From JAOABV01 sp039801465 (GTDB taxonomy: Bacteria > Hydrothermota > Tepidihabitantia > Tepidihabitantales > CAIPLT01), in contig JBDRUT010000005.1 of the NCBI GenBank assembly GCA_039801465.1, forward strand, positions 1 to 64,000: a stretch of DNA of 64,000 nucleotides, read 5' to 3'. Shown in pieces: positions 1 to 8,062 of the stretch; within the stretch, counting starts at the first letter, position 1; each line of letters begins with the position of its first letter. The translations under genes and the position numbers were made by a program. The notes beneath the pieces are model-generated. The model did not search any database. It was not told the DNA's origin and saw only the letters and a program-made list of their open reading frames with translations.

Positions 1-111
1 ATAAGTATTAGATACATGATGAGCGAATTTAAAGATTCGTCCGTCTTGATGTAAAGCGGCAAAGGTTGAATAGTTTTTATGAATATCAACGCCTAAATAA
101 ACATCAGCCAT
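1..111 (-). CDS. IS110-family transposase, N-terminal fragment (cut by window edge)
   Basis: The frame is open from an ATG at 111 down to base 1 and encodes 37 residues starting MADVYLGVDIHKNYSTFAAL. The pattern GVDIHK near the N-terminus is typical of the RuvC-like DEDD domain of IS110/IS1111 transposases, where the Asp is the first catalytic acid. A strong ribosome binding site (AGGAAAGGAG) lies just upstream, so the start is intact. The rest of the gene lies outside the window, so it cannot be said whether the element is complete. IS110 elements lack conventional inverted repeats and target duplications, and no end could be defined here. Confidence 0.75.
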   Translation of the reverse strand, partial: MADVYLGVDIHKNYSTFAALHQDGRIFKFAHHVSNTY

Positions 112-188
112 ATTAACTCCTTTCCTAATACATCATAAACATCATAATATTACCAAAGTTATTCTTATTTTCTATTTTCATTTTATCC

Positions 189-216
189 TTGACATTCTCT
201 ATTTATGTTATATAAT
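189..216 (+). promoter_or_regulatory. Sigma70-type promoter upstream of pilT
   Basis: A perfect -35 TTGACA (189-194) and perfect -10 TATAAT (211-216) are separated by 16 bases. The expected transcript start leaves a leader of about 35 bases before the ATG at 258, which has no recognisable Shine-Dalgarno sequence. Confidence 0.7.
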
Positions 217-257
217 CTAACTATAATAATTTTGTTATACTTTTAATAACAAATTTT

Positions 258-1364
258 ATGAGTGATATTAATTATTTTGAAGAATTATTAGAAGAATGTA
301 TCCGTCGGAATGCATCCGACCTCCACTTAACTGTTGGTCGTCCACCAACTTTAAGAATCGATGGTATTCTCCATACATTAGAAGGAAAAGAAGTTTTGAC
401 TCCAGAAATTACGGAACGATTTAAAGATATTACCATAAAAAATGCTCCACAATTAAAAGACATAATCTCTGAAGACGGCGGTGCTGATTTTGCTTTAAAT
501 TATAAAGATCTTGCCCGATTTCGGGTTGCGATTTATCGTCAAAAAGGATTTTATGGTTTAGCGCTTCGGTTGATTCCCAATAAAATTCTACCATTTGAAG
601 AGATTGGTTTTTTACCTCACCAAATTCCGCGAATAAAAGCATTGCTCGACCGTCCTCACGGTTTAATTTTGGTAACTGGTCCTACAGGTTCTGGTAAAAC
701 CACAACCCAAGCGACTTTTGTTGATTACATCTTAGAAAGTCCGCGACATGTCCTTACAATTGAAGACCCGATTGAATTCATTCATCATCATAAAAAAGGT
801 CTTGTCACACAAAGAGAAGTTGGCGTTGATGTTCCTTCTTTTCGCGAAGCCATTATGAAAGGACTGCGTTCCAATCCTAATGTAATTTTAGTTGCTGAAA
901 TTAGAGATGTTGCTACCGCTGAAGCCACAATTTGGGCAGCAGAATCTGGTCATTTAGTCATCGGAACCCTTCACACAACAAATGCAGCTGAAACCGTTAC
1001 ACGATTTATTGATGTTTTCCCTCCAGAAATCCGTGACCAGATTCGAATTCAATTTTCAATCTCAATCTTAGCAATATTTGCCCAGCGGTTATTACCTCGC
1101 GCCACTGGTCGTGGCCGAATTGGAACATTTGAGATTATGGTCGCCACTCCCGCAGTAAGAAATCTCATCCGGGAACGAAAAATCGAACACCTCCAATCCG
1201 CAATCCATTCTAGTATCTCCGAAGGTAGTTGTACATTTGATATGGCACTTGCTGAACATTATCGCTCTGGAAAAATTACTTTTGATACCGCCTTAGCCAA
1301 TGCATTTGACCCACGCGCTTTACGAGAAATGGTCGAGTTTGGTATCAAAAGCCGAAAGACCTAA
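258..1364 (+). CDS. pilT: Type IV pilus retraction ATPase PilT
   Basis: A 368-residue hexameric secretion-type ATPase that powers pilus retraction and twitching at the inner membrane. Visible motifs are Walker A GPTGSGKTT (141-149), Asp box TIEDPIEF (167-174), Walker B-like VILVAEIRD (209-217) and His box GHLVIGTLHT (231-240). The C-terminal AVRNLIRE (299-306) matches the AIRNLIRE motif that is specific to PilT and required for retraction, which separates it from the assembly ATPase PilB. Length is normal for PilT. It is transcribed alone, about 6 kb from the pilus platform operon on the other strand. No PilB is present in the window. Confidence 0.95.
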   Translation: MSDINYFEELLEECIRRNASDLHLTVGRPPTLRIDGILHTLEGKEVLTPEITERFKDITIKNAPQLKDIISEDGGADFALNYKDLARFRVAIYRQKGFYGLALRLIPNKILPFEEIGFLPHQIPRIKALLDRPHGLILVTGPTGSGKTTTQATFVDYILESPRHVLTIEDPIEFIHHHKKGLVTQREVGVDVPSFREAIMKGLRSNPNVILVAEIRDVATAEATIWAAESGHLVIGTLHTTNAAETVTRFIDVFPPEIRDQIRIQFSISILAIFAQRLLPRATGRGRIGTFEIMVATPAVRNLIRERKIEHLQSAIHSSISEGSCTFDMALAEHYRSGKITFDTALANAFDPRALREMVEFGIKSRKT

Positions 1365-1851
1365 TTCATCTCTTTTCTCAAATCTATATTCAAAAGAACA
1401 TCTAACATTAATGTTTTTATATTATAAAAATACAATTCTCTAAAAAAATATTGATTATATCACATTTAATTCCTAAAACAACTGATAAAATTTCTTTGCT
1501 CACTAACAAACATTTATAAAAATTCAGTTTCAGATAATCTCGCATAAACTCCATTATCCTGATTAATTTTGTTAAGTCTATTTGCTTTCTTGCTCGATTC
1601 TCTTGTAACAAGTTTACAAATGCAATTGATGTTTTCCTTATTACAAAATATGATTTAAACAGTACCTATGAAATCTCTAAAAGTGATTCTTTTTACACCA
1701 ATCTAATATTACACAGGCCGTTTCTTTAAACTTCACTCAAAATATTTATTGACAAACATTATTGTTTTAATTATTCTAAGTTATACTACGGATTATTAAA
1801 TGATATTTAAGATTTGTAATTAAATACATCTTTGAAATTAGTGAATGTGTA
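1365..1851 (+). other. AT-rich spacer between pilT and plsY
   Basis: No gene is supported in these 487 bases. A 64-codon frame on the minus strand (1417-1611) lacks a ribosome binding site and any recognisable domain. The only element seen is the plsY promoter near the right end. No convincing intrinsic terminator follows pilT. Confidence 0.6.
1749..1777 (+). promoter_or_regulatory. Probable promoter for plsY-gpsA
   Basis: TTGACA (1749-1754), a 17-base spacer and TATTCT (1772-1777). A second -10-like TATACT lies at 1782-1787 but is too far from the -35. Confidence 0.5.
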
Positions 1852-2487
1852 ATGCATCTAATTATTCTCTTTCCTATTAGTAATAATAATTTTCTTGTAT
1901 ATTTTGCTTCAATAGTCATTGGTTATTTAATTGGTAGTATTCCTTTTGGATTTCTTATTAGTCGTTTGAGAAAAATTGATATCCGTAATTACGGTAGTAA
2001 AAATATTGGTTTTACTAATGTTTACCGCACATTAGGCCCTTTATATGCAATTCCAGTTTTAATTTTAGATGTCGCAAAAGGATTTTTACCGACCTTTTTC
2101 GCTAGTAATTTAGAATTGACACCTTCTATTGTCGGTGTAGGTGCAATCTTAGGACATATTTTCACTCCCTTCTTGCATTTCAGAGGCGGAAAAGGTGTTG
2201 CAACGACAATCGGCGCTCTGCTTGCCTTAACTCCAATGGTATTATTAGTCGGTATCGGTATTTTTACGATTGTTTTGGCATTATTTTCCTATGTTTCATT
2301 AGCGTCAATCTGTTTGGCTATATCTTTGCCAATAATATCATTAATCTTCTACCCTAATAATCTAAAACTTTGGTTGAGTATTATTATTATCTCTTTATTG
2401 ATTATCATTAGCCATCGGTCTAATATTAAGCGACTGCTCGATAAAACTGAACCAAAATTTTCGCTGCGCAAGAAAATAAAACAATGA
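1852..2487 (+). CDS. plsY: Acyl-phosphate glycerol-3-phosphate acyltransferase PlsY
   Basis: A multi-spanning inner-membrane enzyme of 211 residues that moves an acyl group from acyl phosphate to glycerol 3-phosphate, the first step of phospholipid synthesis. The three conserved loop motifs are visible: GSIPFGFLISR (28-38), GSKNIGFTNVYRTLG (48-62, normally GSGNxGATNxxR) and GHxFxPFxxFxGGKGVAT (about 102-119). About five hydrophobic segments are present. The ATG at 1852 lacks a Shine-Dalgarno sequence. The stop overlaps the gpsA start by 4 bases, so the enzyme and the supplier of its substrate are translationally coupled. Confidence 0.93.
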   Translation: MHLIILFPISNNNFLVYFASIVIGYLIGSIPFGFLISRLRKIDIRNYGSKNIGFTNVYRTLGPLYAIPVLILDVAKGFLPTFFASNLELTPSIVGVGAILGHIFTPFLHFRGGKGVATTIGALLALTPMVLLVGIGIFTIVLALFSYVSLASICLAISLPIISLIFYPNNLKLWLSIIIISLLIIISHRSNIKRLLDKTEPKFSLRKKIKQ

Positions 2488-3500
2488 ACATATCATTTAT
2501 TGGCGCCGGCCGTTGGGCAACAACCTTGGCTTTAATCTTAAATCGTAAAAATCACAAAATTGTAATGTGGGAAGGATTAGCCGAACGCTATGAAAAAATT
2601 ACCAACCAGAAGACTATAGCTGAGCTGCCAGATAACATTACCCTACCATCAACTATTACAATAACTAATAATTTAGAATTGGCTTTAGAATCACCGGAAA
2701 TTATTGTTCTGGCAATTCCTTCTCAGGTATTACGCAGTGTTCTAACTAAATTCTTTTCATTTCGCATCGACACCCGAGTTATCTGGGTAAGTGCAATTAA
2801 AGGTATTGAAAATAAAACTTATAAGCGGATGTCGGAAATAATTAAAGAGTTTTTCCCTGATGCAAAAATTGCAGTTCTAACTGGTCCTGGTATTCCTTAT
2901 GAAATAGCATTAGGATTACCGGCTTCATTAGTAGTTGCATCAGCCCATCAAGATGTTGCTTATAGAATTCAGCATCTATTGTCTTATGATAACTTACGTG
3001 TTTATGCTCAATCAGATGTAGTTGGTGCTGAATTAGGTGGTGCAATTAAAAATGTCATTGCTATTGCTGGAGGAATCTGTGATGGCTTACAATTAGGCGA
3101 TAATGCCAAAGCAGCTCTTTTGACTCGCGGTTTAGCAGAAATAACTCGATTGGGCATTGCAATGAATGCTAATCCGATGACATTTGCTGGGCTTGCGGGA
3201 ATTGGTGATTTAATCGTGACTTCATATTCCCGTTATTCTCGCAATCGATATATCGGTGAAAAACTCGCTCAAGGAATTCCAATCTCTTCACTTCTTACCA
3301 CTCTAAATGGTGTTGCTGAAGGAATTACCACCGCAATCTCAGTAAAAAACTTATCTGATAAGATGCGCTTAGAACTTCCGGTTATCAATGAGATATGTAC
3401 AATCCTATCTCAATCAACTATAGATAAACCTATTGAGACTGTCATCAAAGAAAGTGTTGCGCGCTTGATGAGTCGCCCACTGAAATCAGAATCTGAATAA
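2484..3500 (+). CDS. gpsA: NAD(P)+-dependent glycerol-3-phosphate dehydrogenase GpsA
   Basis: Reduces dihydroxyacetone phosphate to sn-glycerol 3-phosphate in the cytosol, feeding PlsY immediately upstream. The 338 residues show the N-terminal Rossmann motif GAGRWATT (7-14), the substrate-binding GAIKN with the catalytic Lys (K189), the GDNAKAALLTRG motif (205-216) and AGIGDLIVTSYSRYSRN. The usual LSGPSFA segment is LTGPGIPYEIALG, a modest variant. Length is normal. It begins inside the plsY stop region (ATGA overlap), making a clear two-gene operon. Confidence 0.95.
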   Translation: MNISFIGAGRWATTLALILNRKNHKIVMWEGLAERYEKITNQKTIAELPDNITLPSTITITNNLELALESPEIIVLAIPSQVLRSVLTKFFSFRIDTRVIWVSAIKGIENKTYKRMSEIIKEFFPDAKIAVLTGPGIPYEIALGLPASLVVASAHQDVAYRIQHLLSYDNLRVYAQSDVVGAELGGAIKNVIAIAGGICDGLQLGDNAKAALLTRGLAEITRLGIAMNANPMTFAGLAGIGDLIVTSYSRYSRNRYIGEKLAQGIPISSLLTTLNGVAEGITTAISVKNLSDKMRLELPVINEICTILSQSTIDKPIETVIKESVARLMSRPLKSESE

Positions 3501-3585
3501 TTGTAACGAAACAAAAAGCCGTGAACCAAAAATATCATAAAAAGGGTTGGTTGTGACTATTTAACTTTGGGCTCAAGGAGCTTTT

Positions 3586-3909
3586 ATGAATTTAGAGAAA
3601 AAATATTATACTTTCAAACAAGTATCAAATCGCACTAAGGTCTCAGTTCCGACCTTAAAATTTTGGGTTAAACAATTTAAGATTCAATTACCGAAAAATT
3701 CAGCCGGCCGACGTATCTTTTCTGAAGCGGACATTGAAAAAATTTTGTTGATAAAGCACTTTCGTAACCAGGAAAAACTCACCCTCACTGGTATTAAACG
3801 CAAATTAGCCGCACGCACTGGACCTGAGCCGAAAAGGAAAATTCATGAAACACTCTTCTGGGTCCAAAAAGAACTATTGTTTATCAAAAATATTTTAGAA
3901 CAATCTTAA
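3586..3909 (+). CDS. MerR-like transcriptional regulator (small)
   Basis: A 107-residue protein with an N-terminal winged helix-turn-helix of MerR type: YTFKQVSNRTKVSVPTLKFW (about 8-27) followed by the wing GRRIFSEADIEKI and a segment resembling the MerR dimerisation-helix start (LTLTGIKRKLA). Similar short MerR-like proteins occur next to many bacterial housekeeping loci; no ligand-binding domain is present. A good ribosome binding site (AAGGAG) precedes the ATG. It lies 85 bases after gpsA and may be part of that transcript. The target is unknown. Confidence 0.75.
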   Translation: MNLEKKYYTFKQVSNRTKVSVPTLKFWVKQFKIQLPKNSAGRRIFSEADIEKILLIKHFRNQEKLTLTGIKRKLAARTGPEPKRKIHETLFWVQKELLFIKNILEQS

Positions 3910-3946
3910 AACTATCCTTTCATTAAAGAAACGAAAAATTTAGTAA

Positions 3947-3975
3947 TTGACAAGGATTAGTAAATATATTACAAT
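3947..3975 (+). promoter_or_regulatory. Promoter for the SPFH protein gene
   Basis: TTGACA (3947-3952), 17-base spacer, TACAAT (3970-3975). The ATG at 4019 has a TAGGAG ribosome binding site. Confidence 0.65.
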
Positions 3976-4018
3976 TTTATTGTAACCAACAAATAATTTA
4001 ATAAGATAGGAGTCAAAA

Positions 4019-4762
4019 ATGTATTCAATTATTGTTTTAGTAATTATTATCTTAATCATTATCTCTTCAATGATAAAAATCTTACGCGAATATGAACGCG
4101 GTGTTATCTTTCGTTTAGGACGACTGGTCGGTGTCAAAGGTCCGGGATTAATTATTCTGATTCCTTTTATTGACCGAATGGTGAAAATTAGTTTGCGAGT
4201 TATAACTTTAGATGTTCCACCGCAAGATGTTGTTACTCGGGACAATGTTTCTGTAAGCGTCAATGCTGTGGCTTATTTTCGGGTATTTGATCCGGCGAAG
4301 GCGGTTGTTGAAGTTGAAGACTACAAATATGCCACATCCCAAATTGCCCAAACAACACTTCGTAGTGTTTTAGGTGAATACGAATTAGACGACCTATTAA
4401 GCAAGCGGGAGATGATTAATCATCGCTTACAAAAAATCATTGATGAACAGACTGACCCTTGGGGTGTAAAAGTTTCTATGGTCGAAGTAAAACATGTTGA
4501 TATTCCAGAAACGATGCGTCGTGCTATTGCCCGACAGGCTGAAGCCGAACGCGAGCGTCGCGCAAAAATTATTCATGCTGATGGCGAATTTCAAGCTGCA
4601 GAAAAGTTACAAGAAGCAGCTAATGTTTTAGCCAAAACACCGGTCTCAGTGCAACTCCGATTTCTCCAAACCTTAACCGAAATCGCAACCGAAAAAAACT
4701 CCACGATTATCTTTCCGATTCCTATTGATTTATTGATACCTTTTATCAAAAAAGAAAATTAA
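4019..4762 (+). CDS. SPFH/band 7 membrane protein, slipin (stomatin-like) type
   Basis: A 247-residue membrane-anchored scaffold protein. It has one N-terminal hydrophobic segment (about 2-21) followed directly by the stomatin signature EYERGVIFRLGRL, the SPFH core (about 25-190) and an Ala/Glu-rich helix (RQAEAERERRAKIIHADGEF) typical of slipins. Slipins form oligomeric membrane microdomains and often work with an NfeD protease partner. No nfeD gene is adjacent here. It has its own promoter, and a long repeat-bearing spacer follows it. Its substrate or partner cannot be inferred. Confidence 0.9.
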   Translation: MYSIIVLVIIILIIISSMIKILREYERGVIFRLGRLVGVKGPGLIILIPFIDRMVKISLRVITLDVPPQDVVTRDNVSVSVNAVAYFRVFDPAKAVVEVEDYKYATSQIAQTTLRSVLGEYELDDLLSKREMINHRLQKIIDEQTDPWGVKVSMVEVKHVDIPETMRRAIARQAEAERERRAKIIHADGEFQAAEKLQEAANVLAKTPVSVQLRFLQTLTEIATEKNSTIIFPIPIDLLIPFIKKEN

Positions 4763-4860
4763 CCCAATTCTTTATTCTAATTTATTTGCTGGAAAATTTA
4801 ATATTTTCAGTTTGATATTCTCTTTAAGTAGTACATCTTGATATCCTCTACTATTCCACA

Positions 4861-4927
4861 GGTAAGCCGGTCCGCAAGCCGGGAGGCAAGCCGGTGCGCA
4901 AGCGGGTGGGCTGCCGATAAGCTTACC
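4861..4927 (+). repeat. GC-rich island of four 12-bp units closed by an inverted repeat
   Basis: Four consecutive 12-bp units (4862-4909) follow the consensus GCAAGCCGGTnn: GTAAGCCGGTCC, GCAAGCCGGGAG, GCAAGCCGGTGC, GCAAGCGGGTGG. The island is bounded by GGTAAGC (4861-4867) and its inverted copy GCTTACC (4921-4927), so it could fold back on itself. The flanks are very AT-rich. A second island of the same build lies at 25270-25335. Confidence 0.75.
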
Positions 4928-5113
4928 TATCTAACTACTAAATATATAAATTCCCAAATTACTAATGTGTTGGACCAGTAAATTAACAGATAGATTATCA
5001 ATAAGATAGCAGATAGAATCGCTTGACCCTCTACCTGTTGAGCCAGGCAGACCGGATGTTAAACCCATTTCTCATTAATGTCTTTTTTTAATCAAAATCA
5101 TTCATTTGATAAC

Positions 5114-5130
5114 AGCAGGTCGCACCTGCT
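5114..5130. other. Short perfect hairpin in the spacer
   Basis: AGCAGGT, loop CGC, ACCTGCT, in an AT-rich setting. No T-run follows on either strand, so it is not called a terminator. Confidence 0.4.
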
Positions 5131-5168
5131 ATTAATTTATGCAAAGATGTCTCTGGTACATTCAAAAT

Positions 5169-5260
5169 ACAAAAACAGGGGAAATATAGTAATTACATCC
5201 GATCCGGATATTTATTAATTAAAAAACAGCTTCGGCGAGTAGCGATAATTGACTTTTGCA
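5169..5260 (+). repeat. Dispersed repeat copy (degenerate)
   Basis: The segment contains ATCCGATCCGGATATTTATT followed by an AT stretch and CTTCGGCGAGTAGCG. It aligns with the core of the longer copies near 20840-20935, 26541-26650 and 62331-62465. One palindrome (ATCCG..CGGAT) is preserved; the second is degraded. Confidence 0.6.
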
Positions 5261-5621
5261 CATTGCACTTTTTTTCTTGACAAAAGACTGAATATCATCT
5301 AATCTTCTTATTAGTTATGTTTGCAGTAATTGTCTGCTTAAACTAATGAAAATTAAAAGACAGATTGATTATTATGATTACTTATTGGGACATAGGTGGG
5401 GCACAAGTCCAATGATTATCCCAATAGAAAAATGATAATAGAAAAAAGGCTTACTTGGAATGACAAAAGATTTTAATTGTAAATATTAAACTTGAAGATA
5501 TCAGGTGTGATAAATAGCATGGAATTGTTTACTACTATCAAGAATGTATGCAAAAATGAAAAAGAAATCGAAAAGTGTTTTCCGATTGTAAAATACTATT
5601 AAATAATATTATTGAAACTAA

Positions 5622-6266
5622 ATGAAAAATATTATTCTTATATCAATATCATTGATTTTGGCGCTGATTTTTATTGTCAGCGGCTTTTTATTTAGTAGTA
5701 AAGATTATGCCATAAACATATTGGCTGAACTAGCTGGTCTGTTTATTAGCATTATTGTTGCCATTTTACTAGTTGATCGATTAACCGAAAATCAGCGGAG
5801 AAAACGCTGGGCACGAGTTCGTGAATTAACTCATCGTACAATTGCTCATCATCTTAATAATATAATATTGGAGCTTTTTAACCATTTTCCATTACCCGAC
5901 TATCGTGCTATAACAACCATTGTAAAGAGTTGTGACCAACCGAATCCCAAAATAATTGATGTGTTAAATACTACAATTAGATGGATAAAAGATTTATTAG
6001 AAAGAAACAAAATACCGACTTCGTCGGCGGCTGATTACTACAATGCAATCAAATGGGATGTGAATCAAATTCGATTTGATTTGATTCCGAGAGTAATGCA
6101 GAGTTCAGATAACCAAAACTTAATCGATGCTTTAGTTGAATTTGATGATACGATGCAAGATATCCAAACCGCTGTAGTTATGCAGAAGCAATTTAAGGAT
6201 ACGAACATTCTGTATCATATAATTCCTTTAATAGAAACAATTCAAAATATTTATAAATATTTATAA
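5622..6266 (+). CDS. Unknown membrane protein with two N-terminal helices
   Basis: The 214-residue product is not recognised. It has two hydrophobic segments (about 3-24 and 33-51) followed by a basic stop (ENQRRKRW), which places both termini, and the long C-terminal part (about 60-214), in the cytosol by the positive-inside rule. The soluble part looks mostly helical and carries no obvious catalytic motif. No Shine-Dalgarno sequence precedes the ATG. The stop codon abuts the ATG of the flavodoxin-like reductase at 6267 without a gap, so the two are almost certainly co-translated. Confidence 0.7.
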   Translation: MKNIILISISLILALIFIVSGFLFSSKDYAINILAELAGLFISIIVAILLVDRLTENQRRKRWARVRELTHRTIAHHLNNIILELFNHFPLPDYRAITTIVKSCDQPNPKIIDVLNTTIRWIKDLLERNKIPTSSAADYYNAIKWDVNQIRFDLIPRVMQSSDNQNLIDALVEFDDTMQDIQTAVVMQKQFKDTNILYHIIPLIETIQNIYKYL

Positions 6267-6857
6267 ATGACAAAAATCCATATTCTCGGTCTGATCGGTA
6301 GTCCGCGCAAAGGGAAAAATACTGATAGTTTAGTCCAAAGCGTATTGGACGGTGTAAAAGATGCAGGTGCCACGACAACTAAAATTTACTTAAACGACTT
6401 AACTATTAAACCTTGCCAAGCATGTATTAAACATCCATTTCCCAAATATTGTTTTTACCGAGACGGTATGACGAAATTATATAAACTTTTTGAAACTGTT
6501 GATGGTATTGTTTTAGGAACGCCGGCTTATTACGAAACTATCTCCAGTCAAACTAAATTAATGATTGACCGATGTAATTGTTTATCTATAATAGAAAAAA
6601 CGCCTTTCGGAAAATTAAATTTTACTCGACGTATTCAAAAATCTAAAAAGGGTATCTTTATTTGGGTAGCGGATTGTTCCAAAGACATAAGGCCAGCGTT
6701 AGTATCAATTAAATTTTGGTGTCACGATATTAATCTTAAACTCATCAAAATAATCAAAATGGTTCATGCTGACCGTCCGGATGCAAATAAAGAAAAATTA
6801 TTAAAACAAGCATATAATGCTGGAAAATTATTGGTTGAGTGTATAAAAATGAGATAA
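6267..6857 (+). CDS. Flavodoxin-fold NAD(P)H-dependent FMN reductase, iron-sulfur-flavoprotein-like
   Basis: A 196-residue cytosolic protein of the NADPH-dependent FMN reductase/iron-sulfur flavoprotein superfamily. The FMN phosphate-binding loop GSPRKGKNTD lies at 11-20, and GTPAYYETISSQTKLMIDR matches the family's second flavin-contact region. Cysteines C50, C53 and C62 sit where archaeal iron-sulfur flavoproteins carry a compact CX2CX2CX4-7C cluster motif, but the spacing here is CX2CX8C. Whether a 4Fe-4S cluster is bound is therefore uncertain. It follows the membrane protein at 5622-6266 with zero spacing, suggesting that electrons pass to or from that partner. Confidence 0.82.
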   Translation: MTKIHILGLIGSPRKGKNTDSLVQSVLDGVKDAGATTTKIYLNDLTIKPCQACIKHPFPKYCFYRDGMTKLYKLFETVDGIVLGTPAYYETISSQTKLMIDRCNCLSIIEKTPFGKLNFTRRIQKSKKGIFIWVADCSKDIRPALVSIKFWCHDINLKLIKIIKMVHADRPDANKEKLLKQAYNAGKLLVECIKMR

Positions 6858-6911
6858 CAAGCACACTTATCTTTATTGGCATAAATCGCCAGAAAATTTA
6901 AAGGAGGCAAT

Positions 6912-7208
6912 ATGCCGACATATATTTTATTAACCAAATTATCTCCTGAACTAACAAAAAAGGTTAAAGACCGATTTGAGATTGGCCGAACTTGGCTAAA
7001 ACAAATTAAAGAAAAATGTCCGAAAGTAAAATTTATTGCCCATTATGCGTTATTAGGACCATATGATTTCTTGGATATTTACGAAGCACCGACTGAAGAG
7101 GATGCGGCAAAAGTTGCAATGATTAGTCTTGCTTCAGGTGCAGTGCAATCTGAATCCTGGACTGCAATCCCTTATAAACGTTTTTTGGAATTAACTAAAG
7201 AAATCTAA
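6912..7208 (+). CDS. GYD domain protein
   Basis: A 98-residue protein that is a single GYD domain. It begins PTYILLTKLSPE and carries the conserved run HYALLGPYDFLDIYEAP, which contains the GxYD core that names the family. The fold is a small alpha/beta ferredoxin-like barrel and the function is unknown. The ribosome binding site is strong (AAAGGAGG). It lies 54 bases after the flavoprotein gene and may share its transcript. It is convergent with the prepilin peptidase gene. Confidence 0.88.
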   Translation: MPTYILLTKLSPELTKKVKDRFEIGRTWLKQIKEKCPKVKFIAHYALLGPYDFLDIYEAPTEEDAAKVAMISLASGAVQSESWTAIPYKRFLELTKEI

Positions 7209-7239
7209 TCTTAATAAGTTCAGTCAAAAGGTCTGATAA

Positions 7240-7992
7240 TTAAGAAAATCGGAAGATGTTTAGATACCATGATATTATTTGTTGACTAAAGAAAACTGCG
7301 ATTACTGAACCAAGAGCAAGAAACGCACCAAATGGAATATATTCTTTTCGCGACTTAACCTTAAATAATATAAGCATTGACCAAATAACAACACCGAAAC
7401 AAACTCCTAAAAACAAAGCCAAAAGTCCTGGTCTAATTCCCAAAAATGCGCCAATCATACCCGCCATTTTTACATCTCCCCATCCCATCATCTCTTGTTT
7501 TTTAATCCAAAGTCCAGTTTTTCGAAATACCCACAGAATACCTGCTCCAATTAATATTCCGATAAAGGCATCAATTAGAGATGGGATACTAAAAAGTAAA
7601 CCGGCTGCAATTCCCGGTAAAGAAATTACATTAGGAATAATTTGATGGGATAAATCCGTAAAAGTTGTAATGATTAGCAGACAAACAAAAACAATAAATT
7701 TTAGTAATAAAAACGAAATTCCAAATTTCAAAAAGAGAAAAACAAATAAACACGCAGTAAGAAATTCAACTAAAGGATATTGCCAAGATATCGGTTTTTT
7801 GCAATGCCGGCACTTACCACCTAATAAAATATAACTTAAAATTGGAATATTATCATAAGGTTTTATTGGCCTATGACAATAAGGACAAAATGACCGTGGT
7901 CTTATAATTGATTTATGCCTGGGAATCCGATAAATACATACATTTAGAAAACTTCCAATTATAGCCCCAATGAGAAAAAAAATTATAATCAA
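7240..7992 (-). CDS. pilD: Prepilin leader peptidase/N-methyltransferase PilD
   Basis: An inner-membrane aspartic protease that cuts the short leader of pilin-like proteins and methylates the new N-terminus. The 250 residues show the GSFLNVCIYRIPR start, a cytosolic zinc-binding loop with two CX2C pairs (C36/C39 and C61/C64), and the two catalytic aspartates D113 (FTDLSHQIIP) and D173 in GWGDVK. About seven membrane helices follow. It is the last gene of the minus-strand pilus locus, 70 bases after pilQ, and its likely substrates are the three pilin-like genes at 13378-15912. Confidence 0.95.
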   Translation of the reverse strand: MIIIFFLIGAIIGSFLNVCIYRIPRHKSIIRPRSFCPYCHRPIKPYDNIPILSYILLGGKCRHCKKPISWQYPLVEFLTACLFVFLFLKFGISFLLLKFIVFVCLLIITTFTDLSHQIIPNVISLPGIAAGLLFSIPSLIDAFIGILIGAGILWVFRKTGLWIKKQEMMGWGDVKMAGMIGAFLGIRPGLLALFLGVCFGVVIWSMLILFKVKSRKEYIPFGAFLALGSVIAVFFSQQIISWYLNIFRFS

Positions 7993-8062
7993 ATCTAAAG
8001 AATAAATCGTGTTTTACGCTTTTTTATTTACTTCCCTATCAGACTTCTTATATTAATTTTCT

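Larger units (their letters stand above)
4763..5621 (+). other. 859-base spacer with repeats and no supported gene
   Basis: This stretch holds a GC-rich 12-bp repeat island (4861-4927), a small perfect hairpin (5114-5130) and a copy of the dispersed repeat (5169-5260). A promoter-like TTGACA-N17-TAATCT lies at 5277-5305. Two tiny frames (5346-5435 and 5519-5602) lack ribosome binding sites and homology and are not called. Confidence 0.6.

Noticed and set aside
1417..1611. 64-codon minus-strand frame between pilT and plsY
   Set aside because: No start signals, no family, and very AT-rich composition.
4861..4927. Coding explanation for the 12-bp repeat islands
   Set aside because: The frame giving a Gly-Lys-Pro-Val repeat has no start codon and soon meets stops in both islands.
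4861..5300. CRISPR-like array
   Set aside because: Repeat units are 12 bp with no spacers, and no cas genes occur anywhere in the window.
5346..5435. 29-codon frame (and another at 5519-5602)
   Set aside because: No ribosome binding site, no homology that I recognise, and frames this short are expected by chance.
4763..5621. Structured RNA such as SRP RNA, tmRNA or RNase P RNA in the long spacer
   Set aside because: None of their conserved core sequences was found on either strand.
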